Part shown: one piece after another, positions 24,136 through 32,727 of the stretch
Numbering within the stretch: the first letter of the stretch is position 1
Layout of the letters: every line of letters begins with the position of its first letter
NCBI GenBank assembly: GCA_045640565.1
Contig: JAZUFG010000083.1
Coordinates: 5,871-69,870, forward strand
DNA from: RGIG3159 sp045640565
GTDB lineage: Bacteria; Bacillota; Clostridia; Oscillospirales; Oscillospiraceae
Reading direction: 5' to 3'
Length of the DNA: 64,000 nt
Made by a program: the position numbers and the translations under genes
The notes under the pieces: generated by a model
What the model saw: only the letters and a program-made list of their open reading frames with translations
What the model was told of the DNA's origin: nothing
Databases searched by the model: none

Positions 24136-25206
24136 TTATTCGCCGAAAATGTCGCGGCGGGCTCCCTCAATGAGGTTATGGGCGTTGTTGTACATGATGT
24201 CTTCCACATCCTGCTTGCTGAGGCCCAGGGTCTTGCAGGCGCGCTTCAGAGCGAGGAGCTCCTCATAGGCGAAGAAGGTGATCTTCTTGCCCTCTTCCTC
24301 GGAAACTTCGCGGAGATGGGGATCCTGCTTGGGATCGCCGTACATTCCGGGAGGAACCAGGTTGATATAGGTGCCGTTTTCTTCGATCCGGTGGGTACGC
24401 ATGCGGAGAATGGGCATATCCGTGCCGAACATGGCATGCTTGGGGCCGGCATGACGGAGAAGCTCCGTGATGGCGTACTCGCAGCAGTTGGCGCAGAAGT
24501 CATACATGGTCTCGGGTTCTTTATCCAGATAATCCGTGAAGGCATTGCCCACATCTTCTTTGACATAGGCACGGCCAATATGGGCGACGATCAGGCGGAC
24601 ATTGGGGAATTCCCGGCGGATCTCCAGAATCTGCTCCAGGTTCACGGGGTCCTTCAGACGGCCGTCACGGGGAATATGCAGCATGACGATGGCGCCCATC
24701 TTGTTCATGACTTCCAGCTGGTACTTGGGGAAGAAGTCAAAGATACGAATCTCCTTGGTGGGGATATAAGAAGGGGAGAGGGAAAGATAGCTCTTGAGTC
24801 CCAGGAAATGGTTCTCGCGGATGATCTTTTCCAGTTCTTCGCCGGTCTGATAGGGCATGGAGTAGTAGAGAGCGGGGAATCCGCTGGAGCGGGAGGCCTC
24901 TGCAACATAGGCATTCTGCTGGTCATAGCCCTGCTTGGTGCCGCCCTTGGAGGCGAACATCAGGGAGGTCACCTGCTTGCCGGGGAACATGAGACGGTAG
25001 GTTTCCTGGAGGTCTTCAATGGGGTCATCCTCCGCAACCAGGGAGGGCCAGGTCACGTTCTTATGAACGGGAGCGTTGGCGGGCCGGATATAGAGCTCCT
25101 TCTTGTAAACGTGGGTGTGTACATCAATGATCTTTTCGGGAAGGAAGTTCTTCAGTTCCGTCTCATAGATGTACTTGTCATAAGGGGTTACTTCAAAAAG
25201 TGCCAT
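24136..25206 (-). CDS. Amidohydrolase (TIM-barrel, PF04909 type)
   Basis: 356 residues. Metal site residues: DVHTHVYKK (H-x-H near residue 29), MLHIPRD, VAHIGRAY and FGTDMPI (Asp) are in the order expected of the amidohydrolase_2 family, whose members include decarboxylases and lactonases acting on carboxylated rings and sugars. Substrate unknown. ATG has AAGGAG nine bases ahead. It lies between folD and the glycine riboswitch on the same strand. Confidence 0.85.
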   Translation of the reverse strand: MALFEVTPYDKYIYETELKNFLPEKIIDVHTHVYKKELYIRPANAPVHKNVTWPSLVAEDDPIEDLQETYRLMFPGKQVTSLMFASKGGTKQGYDQQNAYVAEASRSSGFPALYYSMPYQTGEELEKIIRENHFLGLKSYLSLSPSYIPTKEIRIFDFFPKYQLEVMNKMGAIVMLHIPRDGRLKDPVNLEQILEIRREFPNVRLIVAHIGRAYVKEDVGNAFTDYLDKEPETMYDFCANCCEYAITELLRHAGPKHAMFGTDMPILRMRTHRIEENGTYINLVPPGMYGDPKQDPHLREVSEEEGKKITFFAYEELLALKRACKTLGLSKQDVEDIMYNNAHNLIEGARRDIFGE

Positions 25207-25255
25207 TGTTTATCTCCTTCCTGCCCATAGGGCAAGGTATTTTCTGAAGAAAAAG

Positions 25256-26137
25256 CTAAATGCTGCAGTTTTTTTCGGCTGCGGTGAGAAGGTGGGAGAG
25301 GAGCACGGGAACGGTCACAGGACCGAGGCCGCCGGGCACGGGGCTGATGGCCTGCAGAAGAGGCTCCACAGCGGCAAAATCCGCGTCTCCGGATATGCCG
25401 CCTCTGCCGTGCTTCGTTTTTTTGTTGGGATCCCAGTTTGTGGAAACATCCAGAAGCGTCTGCCCCGGGGAAACAAAATCCTTTGTGACCAAGCGGAGAG
25501 AGCCGGCGGCAGAGATCAGAATATCTGCCCTCTTGCAGATTTCCGGCAGGTTCTGCGTTTTGCTGTGGCAAATCGTCACGGTGGCGTTTCTTTGCAGAAG
25601 AAGCATGGAAAGAGGACGGCCGACTACGGGACTCCTGCCGATCACGCAGACATTTTTCCCGCTGAGGTCATAGCCGTAATGGTCCAGGACTGCCAGGCAG
25701 GCCTCGGCAGTGGCCGGGGCAAACCCCAGCTCTTTTCCCTGGAATACTCCGGAGAGGCTGAGGTCCGTCATACCGTCCGGGTCCTTTTCCGGGGAGATGG
25801 CATTGCAGAGCTCACCCATAAAGGGGGCAAGCTTTTTGCTCAAGGGCTGGAAGAGGAGAATTCCGTGGATCTCCGGGTCCTTATCCAGAGAATGAAGAGA
25901 ATCCAACAGAGTTTCCTTTTGGGAATCTTCCGGAAAAACGCTGAGGCAGACCCGGATCCCGAGCTCCTCGCAGAGCGTTTCCAGGGATCTTTGGTAGCTC
26001 AGACCCTCTGGTTTTTCTCCCACGCGGACCAGGGCTAAAGTGGGGAGAACGCCTTGGGCTTTCAGGGCGGCGGTCCGCTCCTTCAGGGAGGCAAGGATGG
26101 AGGCAATGACTTCTTTTCCGAGCAGCAGTTTTGCCAT
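25256..26137 (-). CDS. folD: Bifunctional methylenetetrahydrofolate dehydrogenase/methenyltetrahydrofolate cyclohydrolase
   Basis: 293 residues. Interconverts methylene-, methenyl- and formyl-tetrahydrofolate. Seen: GEKPEGLSYQRSLETLCEELGI (contains the SYxxxxxK-type region with Lys replaced; Y-Q-R-S seen), GILLFQPLSKKL, PEKDPDGMTDLSL, and NADP site CVIGRSPVVGRPLSMLLLQRNATVTICHSKT. The usual catalytic Lys of YxxxK is not obvious (Y-Q-R-S-L), worth an alignment. ATG at 26137 overlaps the fchA stop. Confidence 0.92.
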   Translation of the reverse strand: MAKLLLGKEVIASILASLKERTAALKAQGVLPTLALVRVGEKPEGLSYQRSLETLCEELGIRVCLSVFPEDSQKETLLDSLHSLDKDPEIHGILLFQPLSKKLAPFMGELCNAISPEKDPDGMTDLSLSGVFQGKELGFAPATAEACLAVLDHYGYDLSGKNVCVIGRSPVVGRPLSMLLLQRNATVTICHSKTQNLPEICKRADILISAAGSLRLVTKDFVSPGQTLLDVSTNWDPNKKTKHGRGGISGDADFAAVEPLLQAISPVPGGLGPVTVPVLLSHLLTAAEKNCSI

Positions 26138-26751
26138 CAAAATTCCCCCATTCCGTAATTTCCGCAGATATCCCGATAAATGCGCTCTGCCCTGGGAAGG
26201 TATCCGGAAAGCCGAGCCTTGGCAGTTTTATTTTTTTCCTCTGCAAGAGTTCGGTCCTGCAGAGAGGATGTATTGATAAAGAGATTCACAGCAGCGGATT
26301 CCAGGGCAGCCCGGAGAATGGCCGCGCTGCAGGCAGCATCCGAAAGAGCCTGGCGGGAACCCACGGCAGCGATTTCTTCCGTAAGGGCAATTCCTCTGCA
26401 GCAGAGTTCCATGACCTTCTCCGGAGCCGAGCAGGCGAGGACCGTGGCTGCCTCCAGGGTTTCCTCCCGGCCGGGGCTTCCCTTGGGGATCCGATAGGCT
26501 TCTGCCAGGGGGGCAAAACAGGCGGCGTCCGCCTCGATCTGGCCGAGGAGTTCCGATTCCAGCTCAGAAGCTTCTTTGCAGAAGGCTTCCACTTGAGACT
26601 GAACGGAAGCATAACGCTTCTTCCCTAAGGTGAGGGAAGCCGTCATGTGGCCTGCGGCCATCCCGATGGCGCCTACCAATGCGGCAGCGCCTCCGCCGCC
26701 GGGGGTGGGGGCGGGGGAGGAAAGTTTTTCAATAAAATCTGTAATATTCAT
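26137..26751 (-). CDS. fchA: Methenyltetrahydrofolate cyclohydrolase/formiminotetrahydrofolate cyclodeaminase family
   Basis: 204 residues of the FchA/FTCD cyclodeaminase fold, all helical. Diagnostic N-terminal PAPTPGGGGAAALVGAIGMAAGHM and the C-terminal INTSSLQDRTLAEE are present. It either opens methenyl-tetrahydrofolate or deaminates formimino-tetrahydrofolate; placement before folD with a 4-base overlap supports a one-carbon role. The ATG at 26751 lacks a good ribosome site, and a TTG at 26757 is an alternative; both suggest coupling to the gene upstream, whose stop is nearby. Confidence 0.9.
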   Translation of the reverse strand: MNITDFIEKLSSPAPTPGGGGAAALVGAIGMAAGHMTASLTLGKKRYASVQSQVEAFCKEASELESELLGQIEADAACFAPLAEAYRIPKGSPGREETLEAATVLACSAPEKVMELCCRGIALTEEIAAVGSRQALSDAACSAAILRAALESAAVNLFINTSSLQDRTLAEEKNKTAKARLSGYLPRAERIYRDICGNYGMGEF

Positions 26752-26759
26752 GGGCAATT

Positions 26760-27428
26760 TCAGCGTTCGACTTTTACTTCCGTAACAAGAGCGTTTTCAC
26801 GGACGAACTTCAGAACCTTGCGGACCAGGACAGAACGGAAAATAGCGGCGGCAAAAGCATCATCATAGGCCGCCTCCAGCTGCTCCGGTGAAATATGATT
26901 TCTGGCGCAGATTTCGTTGCAGGCATCCTCAATTTCTTCCTGAGAGGGTTCGATTCCCTCCAGACCGCCGATCTTTCCGACGGCAGCCATCACCCGAAGA
27001 TTTGTTTCTGCCTCCGGGCGAAGAGTTTGACGGACGGATTCTTCACTTTCTCCGGTGTTTTTGCAATAGTCCTCAAAGGACAGGCCTCTTTGACTGAGGC
27101 GCGCCTTGAAATTGTCCAAAGCGTCGTCCACGGCGCGGTTGAGCTGCTCTTCTTCCGGGGTGTAATCCAGACTCTCTGCGGCCCGGCGGAGAAGCTGATC
27201 TTCCAGCTCCAGCTCGGAGCGGTTGTCATAATAGGCGCGAAGTCCGGCCATGAGCTGCTTGCGGACCTCTTCCATGTTTTCAGCGCCATAGACTTCCCTG
27301 GCAAATTTATCATCCTTTTGATAACCGGGATTCTGAGCCAAGAGGGCATCGATTTCCCGGTCTACATCCTCTTCCGTAACGGGGACCCGTTTGAGTTCGG
27401 CTTTCAGGCCTTTATAGATAAAGGGCAT
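26760..27428 (-). CDS. Trigger-factor C-terminal-domain-like protein
   Basis: 222 residues, acidic and helical. It resembles the C-terminal (arm) domain of trigger factor: LKRVPVTEEDVDREIDALLAQNPGY near the start, a long middle helix set, and PSQEEIEDACNEICARNHISPEQLEAAY...VLVRKVLKFVRENA at the end. The ribosome-binding N-terminal domain and the FKBP-type isomerase domain are absent, although the gene has its own AGGAGA ribosome site and ATG, so it seems a real short protein. Possibly a holding chaperone. It sits upstream of fchA and folD. Confidence 0.6.
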   Translation of the reverse strand: MPFIYKGLKAELKRVPVTEEDVDREIDALLAQNPGYQKDDKFAREVYGAENMEEVRKQLMAGLRAYYDNRSELELEDQLLRRAAESLDYTPEEEQLNRAVDDALDNFKARLSQRGLSFEDYCKNTGESEESVRQTLRPEAETNLRVMAAVGKIGGLEGIEPSQEEIEDACNEICARNHISPEQLEAAYDDAFAAAIFRSVLVRKVLKFVRENALVTEVKVER

Positions 27429-27464
27429 GCAATATCTCCTAAGTAAAATAGTTTCGGCGGAGCT

Positions 27465-28238
27465 TCAGCCGAGGGTTCCGGAGGCCTCAATATAGGGGAG
27501 CTCTGTGCCGCTGTAGGAACCTGCGAAGTTCCAGCTGAGATGAACGCTGGGATTCTCCGAGCTGATGGGTACGTTCACGCTGGCCAGCGTATTGGCTGCC
27601 TGGGCTTCTCCGGTGTAATTGATAGCGGGAGTGGAATAGTAATACTCCGTTCCGTCCACGGTGACGACTAGGCCGTAGGGGCGGTCACCCACATCCAGAG
27701 AATAGCTGAGGAGGGTGACTTCCATCCGGAGGCTCAGAGAACCGTTTTCCCGGACGATCCGCCAGGGAGCCCGGATATTCAGAAGCGTTCCGGTTGCAGA
27801 CTCCAAGGTTCCTCCGCTGACCGTTTCACTGCCGGACTGGGGCTGAGTTTCCGGCTGGGGTTGAGGCTGAGGCTGGGGCTGTGGCTGGGGTTGAGGCTGA
27901 GGCTTGGGCTGAGGCTTTTCTTCCTCTTTTTCTTCCTCTTTTTCCGCTTCTTCTTTCTTGGAAATGTCCTCTCCGGTTTCGTCCTCAACGATATCCGCAA
28001 TGGTGCCGGAGTCATCGCTCTTCGGCTCCTCCGGACTCTTCCGGATCCCGGAAACGAGACGGAAAGCAAGAACGACCAGCAGAATAGCAGCCGTGATCAG
28101 AAGGCAGGAGAGAATCGCCTGTTCCACAGGAGATTTCCGGTGCTTTGCGTTTTTCTTTGCTGCGGTCTTCTGCGCGGTTGTAGGCTTTTTTGCGGGAGAA
28201 GCATTTTTGCCTGTATTTTTCTTTTGAAGTTCAGCCAT
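27465..28238 (-). CDS. Membrane-anchored protein with Pro-Gln repeat linker, unknown function
   Basis: 257 residues. Lys/Ala-rich cytosolic start (about 1-38), one membrane helix (about 40-65, LSCLLITAAILLVVLAF), an acidic Glu/Lys segment, a run of about 12 Pro-Gln/Pro-x dipeptides (about 110-135), then an outer beta-rich domain (about 145-257) with YGLVVTVDGTEYYYSTPAINYTG. The repeat likely spans the cell wall as a rigid stalk. The last domain is not recognised. Ribosome site GGAGGGG. Between recR and the trigger-factor-like gene. Confidence 0.75.
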   Translation of the reverse strand: MAELQKKNTGKNASPAKKPTTAQKTAAKKNAKHRKSPVEQAILSCLLITAAILLVVLAFRLVSGIRKSPEEPKSDDSGTIADIVEDETGEDISKKEEAEKEEEKEEEKPQPKPQPQPQPQPQPQPQPQPETQPQSGSETVSGGTLESATGTLLNIRAPWRIVRENGSLSLRMEVTLLSYSLDVGDRPYGLVVTVDGTEYYYSTPAINYTGEAQAANTLASVNVPISSENPSVHLSWNFAGSYSGTELPYIEASGTLG

Positions 28239-28359
28239 GGTTTACCCCTCCGAGGTTGAAATATTATTTATATGCCCAATAGTTATTAGCAAAGAAGGTG
28301 ATGGGGACTGTAACGATCTTGCCCGTGGGATCCGCAGAAAGCACGGGCAGACTGAGGTT

Positions 28360-28962
28360 TTATTCCATTTCTCTTCGTCCCTGCAGGGCACGAAGAAGGG
28401 TCACATCGTCCGCATATTCCAGCTGACTGCCCATGGGGATGCCATAGGCCAAACGGGTAACGCTGACGCCCAGGGGACGGAGAAGGCGGGAGATATACAT
28501 GGCAGTTGCCTCTCCCTCCGTATCCGGATTGGTGGCCATAATGACCTCCCGGATCTCTCCGGAGGAGACCCGCTTCAGCAGTTCCCGGATCCGGATCTGA
28601 TCCGGACCGATCCGATTCAGTGGAGAAATGACCCCGTGAAGAACATGATAAACACCGTGGTATTCCCGGGCACGCTCCATGGCGATGACATCTTTAGGCT
28701 CAGCCACTACGCAGATAATGCCATGATCCCGCTCCGGATCATCGCAGATTTTGCAGAGCTCCCGGTCCGTCATATTCTGGCAGCAGGGGCAGGTATGGAT
28801 CCTGGCCTTTGCTTCCAATATGGCGTCGGCGAATTCCTTGGCTTCGTCCTCGCTGAGTTCCATCACATGAAAGGCCAGCCGCTGGGCACTTTTCATGCCT
28901 ATGCCCGGCAGACGGGCAAATTCTTCGGTAAGCCGCTCTAAGGCGGCGGGAAATCCGTTCAT
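28360..28962 (-). CDS. recR: Recombination protein RecR
   Basis: 200 residues, standard size. N-terminal helix-hairpin-helix (LPGIGMKSAQRLAFHVM), a four-Cys zinc finger (CPCCQNMTDRELCKIC), and a Toprim domain (ICVVAEPKDVIAMERAREYHGVYHVL, with later ATNPDTEGEATAMY). Works with RecF/RecO to load RecA at gaps. Its start overlaps the ybaB stop by one base, and the order dnaX-ybaB-recR is the classical Firmicute block. Confidence 0.96.
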   Translation of the reverse strand: MNGFPAALERLTEEFARLPGIGMKSAQRLAFHVMELSEDEAKEFADAILEAKARIHTCPCCQNMTDRELCKICDDPERDHGIICVVAEPKDVIAMERAREYHGVYHVLHGVISPLNRIGPDQIRIRELLKRVSSGEIREVIMATNPDTEGEATAMYISRLLRPLGVSVTRLAYGIPMGSQLEYADDVTLLRALQGRREME

Positions 28963-29303
28963 CAGAAACCCAGGTTCAGGCCGCCGGTCAGACGGGACAT
29001 GGAAGCAGAGGCGTCCGCTTCTGCCTTCCGCATGGCCTCATTCACGGCGGAAATAACAAGATCCTGCAGCATTTCCACATCGTCCGGGTCCACCGCCTCG
29101 GGGTTGATAACAAGAGAGGTGAGCTCATGCTTGCCGTTGACCTTTGCCGCCACCATGCCGCCGCCTACGGAAACTTCATATTCCTTCGTTTCCATCTCCG
29201 CCTGCATTTTCAGCATATCCTGCTGCATTTTCTGAGCCTGACGGACCATATTCATGTTCATTCCGCCCATGGGCATGCCGCCCCGGTATCCACCTTTAGA
29301 CAT
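28962..29303 (-). CDS. ybaB: YbaB/EbfC nucleoid-associated protein
   Basis: 113 residues: a Gly/Met-rich start (MSKGGYRGGMPMGGMNMNM), a long helix (about 20-45) with QAQKMQQDMLKMQAEME, a short sheet with GGGMVAAKVNGKHELTSLVI and a second helix. Dimeric DNA-binding protein. Lies 29 bases after dnaX and touches recR. Confidence 0.95.
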   Translation of the reverse strand: MSKGGYRGGMPMGGMNMNMVRQAQKMQQDMLKMQAEMETKEYEVSVGGGMVAAKVNGKHELTSLVINPEAVDPDDVEMLQDLVISAVNEAMRKAEADASASMSRLTGGLNLGF

Positions 29304-29332
29304 TGTTTTTCTCCTTCATATCCAGTATGTTA

Positions 29333-30934
29333 TTATCTTACGGTCATTTTGCTTCCCAGCTCTTTCTGCCGGGAAAGAATGGAATCCAGAGGGTCCTCTT
29401 TTCCAATGGGGCCCAAGCCGATCTCCCGGAAAGTCACCCGAATGGGCCGACCGAGGATGGCAGAAGCTTTTCTTGCTATGATCACCGGGATATCCTGACG
29501 GTTCAGCATGTCCATCTCGAAGCGGCCGCCGAGGATCTGAAGGTTTTCTCCCTCCAAACGGTATTTCAAAAGACTGCCGGAAAAGAATCCCCTTGCGGGG
29601 GGCAGAAGCTCCTGCCGCAGGGCTGCGCAGAGCTCCGGCCAGAAATCCTCCGGACCGGCGGCTTTCTCTTCGGATGGCAGAGAAGCTTCAGCCGGCTCTT
29701 CTTTTTCCTCTTTTTTCGTGTCCTCCGCCGGGGCTTCCCGGGAAGAAGAGGGCTTCTCTGCGGGAGGAGCTGCAGAAGGAAGAAGGCCGGAGGCCAGGCT
29801 TTCCTCGATGCGTGTCAGCCTGGCGGTAAAAGAATCCAGATCATTCTGGAGGGCGGGATTGCAGAGACGGATCAGGCAGAGCTCCGCATCTACCCGAAGG
29901 TTTAGGCTCTTGGCGCGGCCTGCTAAAAGCTCCTGCAGAAGGGAGACCATGCGGAGAAGCTCTCCCCGGGAAAAGAGGGAAGAAAGCGTCCGCAGTTCTT
30001 CTTCGGAGCAGAGGCCGGAAACAAGGGGCAGATTGCCCTCCGGTACTTCCTTGAGGATCAGAAGATCCCGGGCTGCCGAGCAAAGCTCGTTCAGAAGGGA
30101 ACGCAGATCCTTCCCCTGTTCAAAGAGAGAAGTAAAAAGAGCCAAGGAAGCGGCGGTATCCCGATTTCCAATTTTCTGCATCATTTCATAAACTGCCTGC
30201 CGGCCGGCCAGACCCAGGCAGGCGGTCACCGCCTGAATATCCAGGGTGCCGGGAGTGGCAGAAGCGCATTGGTCCAAAAGGCTGAGCCCGTCCCGGAGAG
30301 CGCCGTCGGCCAAGCGGGCCAGAAGCTCTGCGGCCTCGGGGAGAAGATCGATCCCCTCCTGATAGGCAACATAGCGAATGCGGCCGGAGATGTCCTCCTG
30401 GCTCAGGCGGCGGAAAGAAAAACGCTGGCAGCGGGAGAGGATCGTCGGGGGCACCTTGTCCTGTTCCGTGGTGGCAAGGATAAAAATCAGATGCTCGGGA
30501 GGTTCTTCCACGATTTTCAGCAGGGCATTGAAAGCAGCCGTGGAGAGCATGTGGACCTCGTCGATAATATAAACTCTTCTGCGAACCTGGGAGGGACTGT
30601 AAACGGCGTCATCCCGAAGAGCGCGGACCTGATCGACACCGTTGTTGGAGGCAGCGTCGATCTCCAGGACATCCAGGCAGGAGCCGTCTTCAATAGAGCG
30701 GCAGGCAGGGCAGCAATTGCAGGGGTTGCCGTCTGCGGGATGCTCGCAGTTCACTGCCCGCGCAAGGATCTTTGCGCAGGAGGTCTTTCCTGTGCCGCGG
30801 ATTCCGGTGAAAAGATAGGCATGGGAAAGGCGCCCCGTGGAGACCTGGGTCTTCAGGGTTTGGGTCACACTTTTTTGGCCTACGACCTCATCAAAGGTGC
30901 GGGAACGGTATTTCCGGTACAGCGCCTGATACAC
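29333..30934 (-). CDS. dnaX: DNA polymerase III subunit gamma/tau
   Basis: 533 residues. The clamp-loader motor: Walker A GIRGTGKTS, zinc module with four Cys (CEHPADGNPCNCCPAC), Walker B IIDEVHMLS, and sensor SRC motif (LSRCQRF). C-terminal tau part contains an acidic Lys/Glu/Pro linker (about 390-440) before a last folded domain. The GTG at 30934 is chosen: AGGAGGAAGG stands just ahead and it gives the normal YQALYRKYRP-like beginning; an upstream in-frame ATG at 30955 has no site. Heads the dnaX-ybaB-recR group. Confidence 0.95.
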   Translation of the reverse strand: MYQALYRKYRSRTFDEVVGQKSVTQTLKTQVSTGRLSHAYLFTGIRGTGKTSCAKILARAVNCEHPADGNPCNCCPACRSIEDGSCLDVLEIDAASNNGVDQVRALRDDAVYSPSQVRRRVYIIDEVHMLSTAAFNALLKIVEEPPEHLIFILATTEQDKVPPTILSRCQRFSFRRLSQEDISGRIRYVAYQEGIDLLPEAAELLARLADGALRDGLSLLDQCASATPGTLDIQAVTACLGLAGRQAVYEMMQKIGNRDTAASLALFTSLFEQGKDLRSLLNELCSAARDLLILKEVPEGNLPLVSGLCSEEELRTLSSLFSRGELLRMVSLLQELLAGRAKSLNLRVDAELCLIRLCNPALQNDLDSFTARLTRIEESLASGLLPSAAPPAEKPSSSREAPAEDTKKEEKEEPAEASLPSEEKAAGPEDFWPELCAALRQELLPPARGFFSGSLLKYRLEGENLQILGGRFEMDMLNRQDIPVIIARKASAILGRPIRVTFREIGLGPIGKEDPLDSILSRQKELGSKMTVR

Positions 30935-31244
30935 GAGCCTTCCTCCTATACACAATACTCCAAAATATATCAGCTTATTCTAACAAAAATCCTGCCCGAT
31001 TTCAACTATTGCCGGAAGAGAATTCAAAAAAAACGTGCCGGAAGAGAATTCAAAAAAAACGGAAAAAGCTTATCCTGAAGGCAGGAAAGAGCCGGGAGGA
31101 GAAGAAAGAGAGGCTGGGAGAGGCCTCCGACAGGTGCGGATCCTGCGTCGGGACCCCGGAAAATTTTCTTGTAAAGCTTGACAAAAAATGATAAAATATC
31201 TTTTAGAATAGCTTCTTATACGCAGCAAAAGGAAAGAAGAAAAA
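30935..31244. other. Intergenic region between divergent dnaX and larA-like gene
   Basis: Holds a two-copy 26-bp direct repeat (31011-31060), an imperfect hairpin near 31120-31150 and a TTGACA at 31178-31183 without a well-placed -10 (TAGAAT is 20 bp away). No SRP RNA, which often lies by dnaX in Firmicutes, could be recognised. Confidence 0.5.
31011..31060. repeat. Tandem direct repeat, two units of 24 bp at 26-bp spacing
   Basis: GCCGGAAGAGAATTC followed by eight A and C at 31011-31034, repeated exactly at 31037-31060. Confidence 0.85.
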
Positions 31245-32498
31245 ATGCAGCTTACTTACGGTTTCGGAAAGGGCATCCAAACGGTGGAATGCCCGAAAGA
31301 AAATTTGCTGGCGGAGCTTCACGCCAACCCCATGACCCATGAGCGGACAGGGGAAGAAGCGGTTCGTTACGCTTTGGGCCACCCCATCGGCGCACCGCTT
31401 TTGCGGGAGCTTGCCAAGGGGCACCGCAGGATCGTGATCATCACCAGCGATATATCCCGCCCCATGCCCTCCTGGCAGGTGCTTCCGGCAGTGTTGGAGG
31501 AGCTCTTTGCCGCCGGCATTGCAAAGGAGCAGATCACCCTGGTCTTCGCCCTGGGTTCCCACCGCCATCATACGGAGGAGGAACGCCGGCATTTGGCCGG
31601 GGATGCGGTTTATGAGCAGATCCGCTGCGTGGATTCGGATCCGGAGGATACGGTCCGCATGGGCGTAAGCTCCCGGGGAACTCCCGTGGATATTACCCGC
31701 GCGGTGGCAGAAGCGGACTTCCGGATCTGCCTGGGCAATATTGAGTTCCACTATTTTGCCGGTTATTCCGGCGGCGCGAAGGCGATCATGCCCGGAGTCT
31801 CCACGCCGGCGGCGATCCAGTGCAACCACAGCCGTATGGTTTCTCCGGATGCCCGCGCGGGCAAGCTTGCGGGCAATCCCATTCGGGAGGACATCGAAGA
31901 AGCTGCCGCCATCTGCGGCGTGGATTATATTGTCAATGTGGTCCTCAGCGAGCATAAGGAGATCGTTTTTGCCGTTGCGGGGGATCTTACCGTTGCCCAT
32001 CGGGTGGGATGTGAATACCTTGACCGGCTTTATCTCAAGCCGATCCCGGAGCGGGCGGATATCGTCCTGGTTTCCCAGGGAGGAGCGCCCAAGGATGCCA
32101 ATCTTTATCAGACGCAGAAGGCTCTGGACAATGCCAAGCTGGCAGTAAAAAAGGGCGGAACGGTCATTTTGATCGGCGCCTGTCCGGAGGGACTGGGCTC
32201 TGCAAAATTCGAGCAGTGGATGATGGAAGCCGAAAAGCCCGAGGATATGATCCTCCGGGTCCGGGAGCACTTTGAATTGGGCGGCCACAAGGCGGCAGCC
32301 ATTGCCATGGTCCTCCAAAATGCCTCCATCGATCTGGTTTCGGAAATGGACCCCGACCTGGTCCGCAGAATTTTCATGAATCCCAGGGGCTCGGCCCAGG
32401 AAGCTTTTGATGCGGCTATGGAGAAATACGGCCCCAAGGCCACGGTGATTTCTATGCCCTTCGGCGGAGCCACGCTGCCCATGCCGGAAGGGGAATAA
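31245..32498 (+). CDS. larA: LarA-family (nickel-pincer) racemase-like protein
   Basis: 417 residues, the LarA length. Known LarA catalytic and NPN-binding residues have matching sequences here: ITSDISRPMPSWQVLP (N-terminal phosphate site), ALGSHRHHTEEE (His pair), and GNIEFHYFAGYSGGAKAIMPGVS with His and Lys that bind the nickel pincer. LarA racemises lactate, and other family members act on different 2-hydroxy acids, so substrate is open. No larB, larC or larE is in the window. Followed by a small membrane protein and a metal ABC importer on the same strand. Confidence 0.85.
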   Translation: MQLTYGFGKGIQTVECPKENLLAELHANPMTHERTGEEAVRYALGHPIGAPLLRELAKGHRRIVIITSDISRPMPSWQVLPAVLEELFAAGIAKEQITLVFALGSHRHHTEEERRHLAGDAVYEQIRCVDSDPEDTVRMGVSSRGTPVDITRAVAEADFRICLGNIEFHYFAGYSGGAKAIMPGVSTPAAIQCNHSRMVSPDARAGKLAGNPIREDIEEAAAICGVDYIVNVVLSEHKEIVFAVAGDLTVAHRVGCEYLDRLYLKPIPERADIVLVSQGGAPKDANLYQTQKALDNAKLAVKKGGTVILIGACPEGLGSAKFEQWMMEAEKPEDMILRVREHFELGGHKAAAIAMVLQNASIDLVSEMDPDLVRRIFMNPRGSAQEAFDAAMEKYGPKATVISMPFGGATLPMPEGE

Positions 32499-32508
32499 GG
32501 AGAAAAGA

Positions 32509-32727
32509 ATGAAAAAAGATATGAACCAGAAGCAGAGAAGAGAGCGGGAAAAGAAGGTCATGATCATCTCCACGGTGCTTGTTGTTATCCTGGAGTTGGT
32601 GGCTGCCTATATTATGTTGACCGGAGATCCGTCCAAGATTTCCTACTGTACCCCTCTGATGCTGATCGCGGCGGGCGGTACTGTCCTCTGCTGGGTCAAT
32701 TATATGGGGGGAGATATGGGAGGATGA
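32509..32727 (+). CDS. Small two-helix membrane protein, unknown
   Basis: 72 residues: a charged start (KQRREREKK), a helix about 18-38 (MIISTVLVVILELVAAYIML) and another about 48-65. AAGGAG precedes the ATG. Its stop overlaps the start of the metal-binding lipoprotein gene (ATGA), so it belongs to the larA/metal importer unit. I do not recognise the family. Confidence 0.65.
   Translation: MKKDMNQKQRREREKKVMIISTVLVVILELVAAYIMLTGDPSKISYCTPLMLIAAGGTVLCWVNYMGGDMGG

Noticed and set aside
27850..27910. Minisatellite or CRISPR-like array
   Set aside because: The repeating bases encode the Pro-Gln linker of the membrane protein at 27465-28238 in frame.
30935..31244. SRP RNA gene near dnaX
   Set aside because: The conserved GGAAGNNNNCAG-type loop and its pairing were not seen.
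31203..32573. 456-codon open frame on the minus strand over larA
   Set aside because: Antisense shadow of a clear LarA-family gene; sequence is rich in His/Arg/Gly, typical of antisense reading.
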